A stretch of 64,000 bases of DNA, taken from the NCBI GenBank assembly GCA_019918135.1, contig WBZZ01006555.1, forward strand, positions 1-64,000, in the 5' to 3' direction. Position 1 is the stretch's first letter. Every line of letters starts with the position of its first letter. The stretch is from Paulinella micropora. Taxonomy: Eukaryota > Cercozoa > Imbricatea > Euglyphida > Paulinellidae. The notes under the pieces are model-generated. The model was not told the origin of the DNA, ran no database searches, and was given only the letters and a program-made list of their open reading frames with translations. This document shows positions 61,377-64,000 of this stretch, piece by piece. Made by a program: the position numbers and the translations under genes.

Positions 61377-63765
61377 TTATACTGCTGATACTGATACTGC
61401 AATCTTTCTGTTCCGCAGTAGGTGGGCTACGTCTACAAAGGCGAGAGGCCCTGCCTGTGGGTCCAGGTCGTCGCTTTTGTTTTTCACCGCATTGCCTGCC
61501 TCAGCACTTAAGAGGGACGGGACCAACTGCACCACTTGTTGCAGTGCTTTGGTGTAACTAGCGTAATTAGAAGGCTGGCTGCCAAACATCCTTTGCGTCG
61601 CTGGTTCAAGGTTTGTGTAATCTCGGGTTTTTAGAACAGGTTTTGATTCCAAGATTGCCACAGAATCTAGTTCAGCTTTTCGGTTGCCCTGCAGCGCTCC
61701 TGTCAGTCGCGAGGTCGAGGAAGTAGCCGAAAACTCCGGGCACAGCAGCAGTCTGTTCTTGTCCCAATCAGCATCATCCTTCTTGTGTGCTGGATAACTA
61801 TTTGTTGCCATGGCTCTCATTCCAAGACTCTTGTCATCATTGCCCGAGAGAACAAGTACAAAATATTGGTTCTCAGTCACTTGTACCGCTCCAAGAACTC
61901 TGACCGTTACACCATTAATGGTCCGCACATTAGTGTGCAGGCAGTAGTCCAGAGCGGCGTAAATGGCATAGTCTTCCACGCTGAGCCATTTGTCGTTCCG
62001 GGCATGGCCTTCAAAGGCAAGGATTCGTTGGTCGCTTTTGTTTTGTAGCTTTGGAAATGCTTCTTTGACGGGCCCGAGTTTCTGTATGAACTTTTCCAAG
62101 AAAATTTCAAGAATTAAATCGTTAGTGTCCTTAAGGTTTGAGTCGTCTAGCAAATCCCGGAAAGCTTCTTGGGCCTTCTGCAAACATGTCCGATAAGCTT
62201 TGTACGAATCATCCCTCGACAGAACGTTAGTGCCAGCAAATAGACCCCGCATGAATATTTTTTCATGCTGCGGCAGAAATGAAAGAGCCCCCTCTGTCTC
62301 AATGATGCTAGTGACGGATTCAGCCAACCAGGGCACAACTTCTGCGTACGGATGGTAGGGGGTATCTGGTAGCTTCGCTCTGGCGGCGTTTTGTGCAGCA
62401 GCAAAGGCCGAAGCCCCGGTCCGGTCCGCGGCTTTGTCAACTTGGTTTCTTAGACTGGAAATCTTTTGGATGAACTCTTGCATAAACTTGCTGTACGTCG
62501 GCATTGAGATGACTTGGTACGGACTCTGCTCCGTTGAGGTAGAATCATCATCGGCAGCTAGAGGCCTGATGATGACAGCGCGTAGTGCATGGAAGACGCC
62601 CAACAGAATCGAATCGTTGCCAGCAATTGCTTTTTGTGTAGGGTCAGGTTCCCACAACTCCGTCAGACTCTGGACGTCCCCTACTTTTTCGACCTTATGA
62701 GACGCAGTATCAGTTGGACGAGACTTTGCCGCAAGTCTTGCGGACCTCCTCACTGCCATCTTTGCCACCTGGTCCGCTATCGGCTCCGGCTCCGGCGCGC
62801 GCGACTCCTTCTTAGCTGCCTTAGGAGGCCTGCCTCGTCGTTTGGGTGTAGCTTTAGTTTCAGACGTTGATGGTAGTTCTAAATTCGGTGCGGGGGGAGG
62901 GGCCGAACCCTTTGAATTAAGCGAATCTTCCCTTCCTGCTGCTGCTTCTTCTTCTTCTTCTCCACCAAAGGAGAGTGACACACTGGGTGTCGACGCCGAG
63001 TCCCGTGCTTCCGGCTCCGGCGCGCGCGACTCCTTCTTAGCTGCCTTAGGAGGCCTGCCTCGTCGTTTGGTGTAGCTTTAGTTTCAGACGTTGATGGTAG
63101 TTCTAAATTCGGTGCGGGGGGAGGGGCCGAACCCTTTGAATTAAGCGAATCTTCCCTTCCTGCTGCTGCTTCTTCTTCTTCTTCTCCACCAAAGGAGAGT
63201 GACACACTGGGTGTCGACGCCGAGTCCCGTGCTTCCGGCTCCGGCGCGCGCGACTCCTTCTTAGCTGCCTTAGGAGGCCTGCCTCGTCGTTTGGGTGTAG
63301 CTTTAGTTTCAGACGTTGATGGTAGTTCTAAATTCGGTGCGGGGGGAGGGCCGAACCCTTTGAATTAAGCGAATCTTCCTTTCCTGCTGCTGCTTCTTCT
63401 TCTTCTTCTCCACTAAAGGAGAGTGACACACTGGGTGTCGACGCCGAGTCCCGTGCTTCCGGCTCCTTCTTCGTCCGCACGCTCGATTTCTTTGTATCCT
63501 CCCCCCGCTTCTTCTTCTTCTTCTTTCTCTCTTCCTCCGCCCGCCGCGCCTTTTTCTCTTCCTCCGCCCGCCGCGCCTCTTCCTCTGCCTCCGCCTGCCG
63601 CCGCGCCTCCTCCTCCACCCTCCCCTCCTCGTCCTCGTCCTCGTCCTTTATGATCCGCGCGTTCTCTGACGACGGTCTCTTTGTCGTATTCGACGTCGGT
63701 GTCGTTCGAACATTGTCCCACGCAATTGAAAGCCCCTCATCGTCCACTGCCTCTTTGTGTCCTCC
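61377..63765 (-). CDS. AT-hook protein with 75-codon repeats, frameshifted as read
   Basis: The C-terminal frame (62981 to 61377) has 534 codons: an AT-hook (KRRGRPPKAAKK), a basic RRSARLAAK patch, then a long globular part. It opens at GTG inside a tandem repeat and has no early ATG, so the true start is upstream. The repeat copies at 63001-63224 and 63225-63448 each lack one G relative to the first and so shift frame. Upstream of the repeats the frame from 63747 gives an acidic D/E run, a K/E/R-rich helix and then the repeat. AT-hooks bind the DNA minor groove; a chromatin- or genome-associated role is likely. Confidence 0.7.
62776..63448. repeat. Three tandem 225-bp (75-codon) units
   Basis: Units about 62776-63000 (225), 63001-63224 (224) and 63225-63448 (224). 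Each encodes an AT-hook (GRPPKAAK), a TKATP...ELPS stretch, and EEEEEAAAG with SLNSKGSA. Unit 2 lacks a G in the TTTGGGTGTAG run (about 63068), unit 3 lacks a G in the GGGGCCG run (about 63350). Confidence 0.9.
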
Positions 63766-64000
63766 TCAATACTCCACATTCCGCGGAGCTATTTCTTCTA
63801 GCAGTGCCTTAAATTTTGTGCCTAGGCTTTTAGACGTACGGGCGAAAATCGTACTACGCTCACACCAGCTATCTGTTGTAGCATTCATCCACAGAAGAGT
63901 TTCTTGCATGATCGCTGCGATATCATCCTCCCCGGCTTCGGGAGTGTGTTCGTCGCCAAGGCTCCTTTCAGCTTGTAAGAAAAGCCTTGTCCGAGCGTTC
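63766..64000 (-). CDS. Partial frame running off the window
   Basis: Open from the window edge to TGA 63766-63768, about 77 codons, normal composition (QETLLWMNATTDSW, FKALLEEIAPRNVEY). It is in the same frame as the AT-hook gene's N-terminal piece, separated from it by this single TGA, and no ATG follows between. So it may be the true N-terminal part of the same gene, interrupted by a third lesion, or the end of a separate upstream gene. Confidence 0.5.
   Translation of the reverse strand, partial: NARTRLFLQAERSLGDEHTPEAGEDDIAAIMQETLLWMNATTDSWCERSTIFARTSKSLGTKFKALLEEIAPRNVEY

Noticed and set aside
61377..62981. 534-codon frame taken as a complete gene
   Set aside because: It opens at GTG in the middle of a tandem repeat unit; the same unit continues upstream in shifted frames, so this is only the C-terminal part.
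1..64000. tRNA or rRNA genes
   Set aside because: No cloverleaf with T-loop GGTTCRA and matching arms was found by eye; the B hairpin has nested palindromes but not tRNA consensus boxes.

Overview
The window looks like an accessory arm of a large DNA virus of a eukaryote (Nucleocytoviricota-like, not placeable further from what is here), joined at its right end to a compact gene block. A repeat-rich protist chromosome is not excluded, because no hallmark gene (polymerase, capsid, packaging ATPase) lies in the window. Eukaryotic expression is suggested by AATAAA signals after stop codons, a good GT-AG intron at 45955-46021, signal-peptide and membrane proteins, and RING, MYND, F-box/LRR-like, Sel1, KilA-N/BRO-like and HNH proteins. 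Short hairpins at or over stop codons resemble the transcript-end hairpins known from mimiviruses and pandoraviruses.

Layout. 1-54.6 kb has low gene density: intact genes and many broken ones are islands in a mosaic of recurring non-coding cassettes. I name these A1 and A2 (3'-end-like, 60-75 bp, many with AATAAA), B (about 65-bp hairpin), C (GC-rich core with TTTGGCGCCAAA palindromes plus an 18-bp minisatellite), D (about 170 bp, always next to A1), E (multi-hairpin, ending in a CAGCCCGC/GCGGGCTG hairpin) and H (tandem 12-mers plus a GTTTGC/GCAAAC hairpin). They occur in both orientations, split by pyrimidine or purine tracts. The islands are: a double-MYND protein (3.2-4.3 kb), a 483-aa protein with an internal duplication (13.9-15.4), a RING-H2 protein (18.0-18.6), a Sel1 pseudogene (19.8-20.4), a three-gene modular cluster (23.3-27.1: leader+HNH, coiled coil, leader+KilA-N-like+coiled coil), a secreted Cys-rich protein and small genes (32.6-34.5), a head-to-head broken paralogue pair around a B hairpin (34.4-36.2), a 399-aa duplicated-domain protein (36.3-37.5), small genes at 39.4-40.8, an intron-containing gene (45.5-46.7) and a 99-aa gene (49.3-49.6) with two decayed copies.

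54.6-64 kb is compact: a 1154-aa membrane protein, a 558-aa protein, a 289-aa protein and a long AT-hook gene with a 75-codon tandem repeat and apparent frameshifts. None of the cassettes occur there.

The main biological interest is the cassette system. Gene copies are cut exactly at cassette edges, one cassette is cleanly present or absent between two near-identical loci, one hairpin copy has compensatory arm changes, and one locus keeps a relic of a TnpB/Fanzor zinc ribbon beside a terminal hairpin like the one ending cassette E. This suggests that palindromic, TnpB-related, non-autonomous elements plus recombination shuffle genes with their 3' ends.
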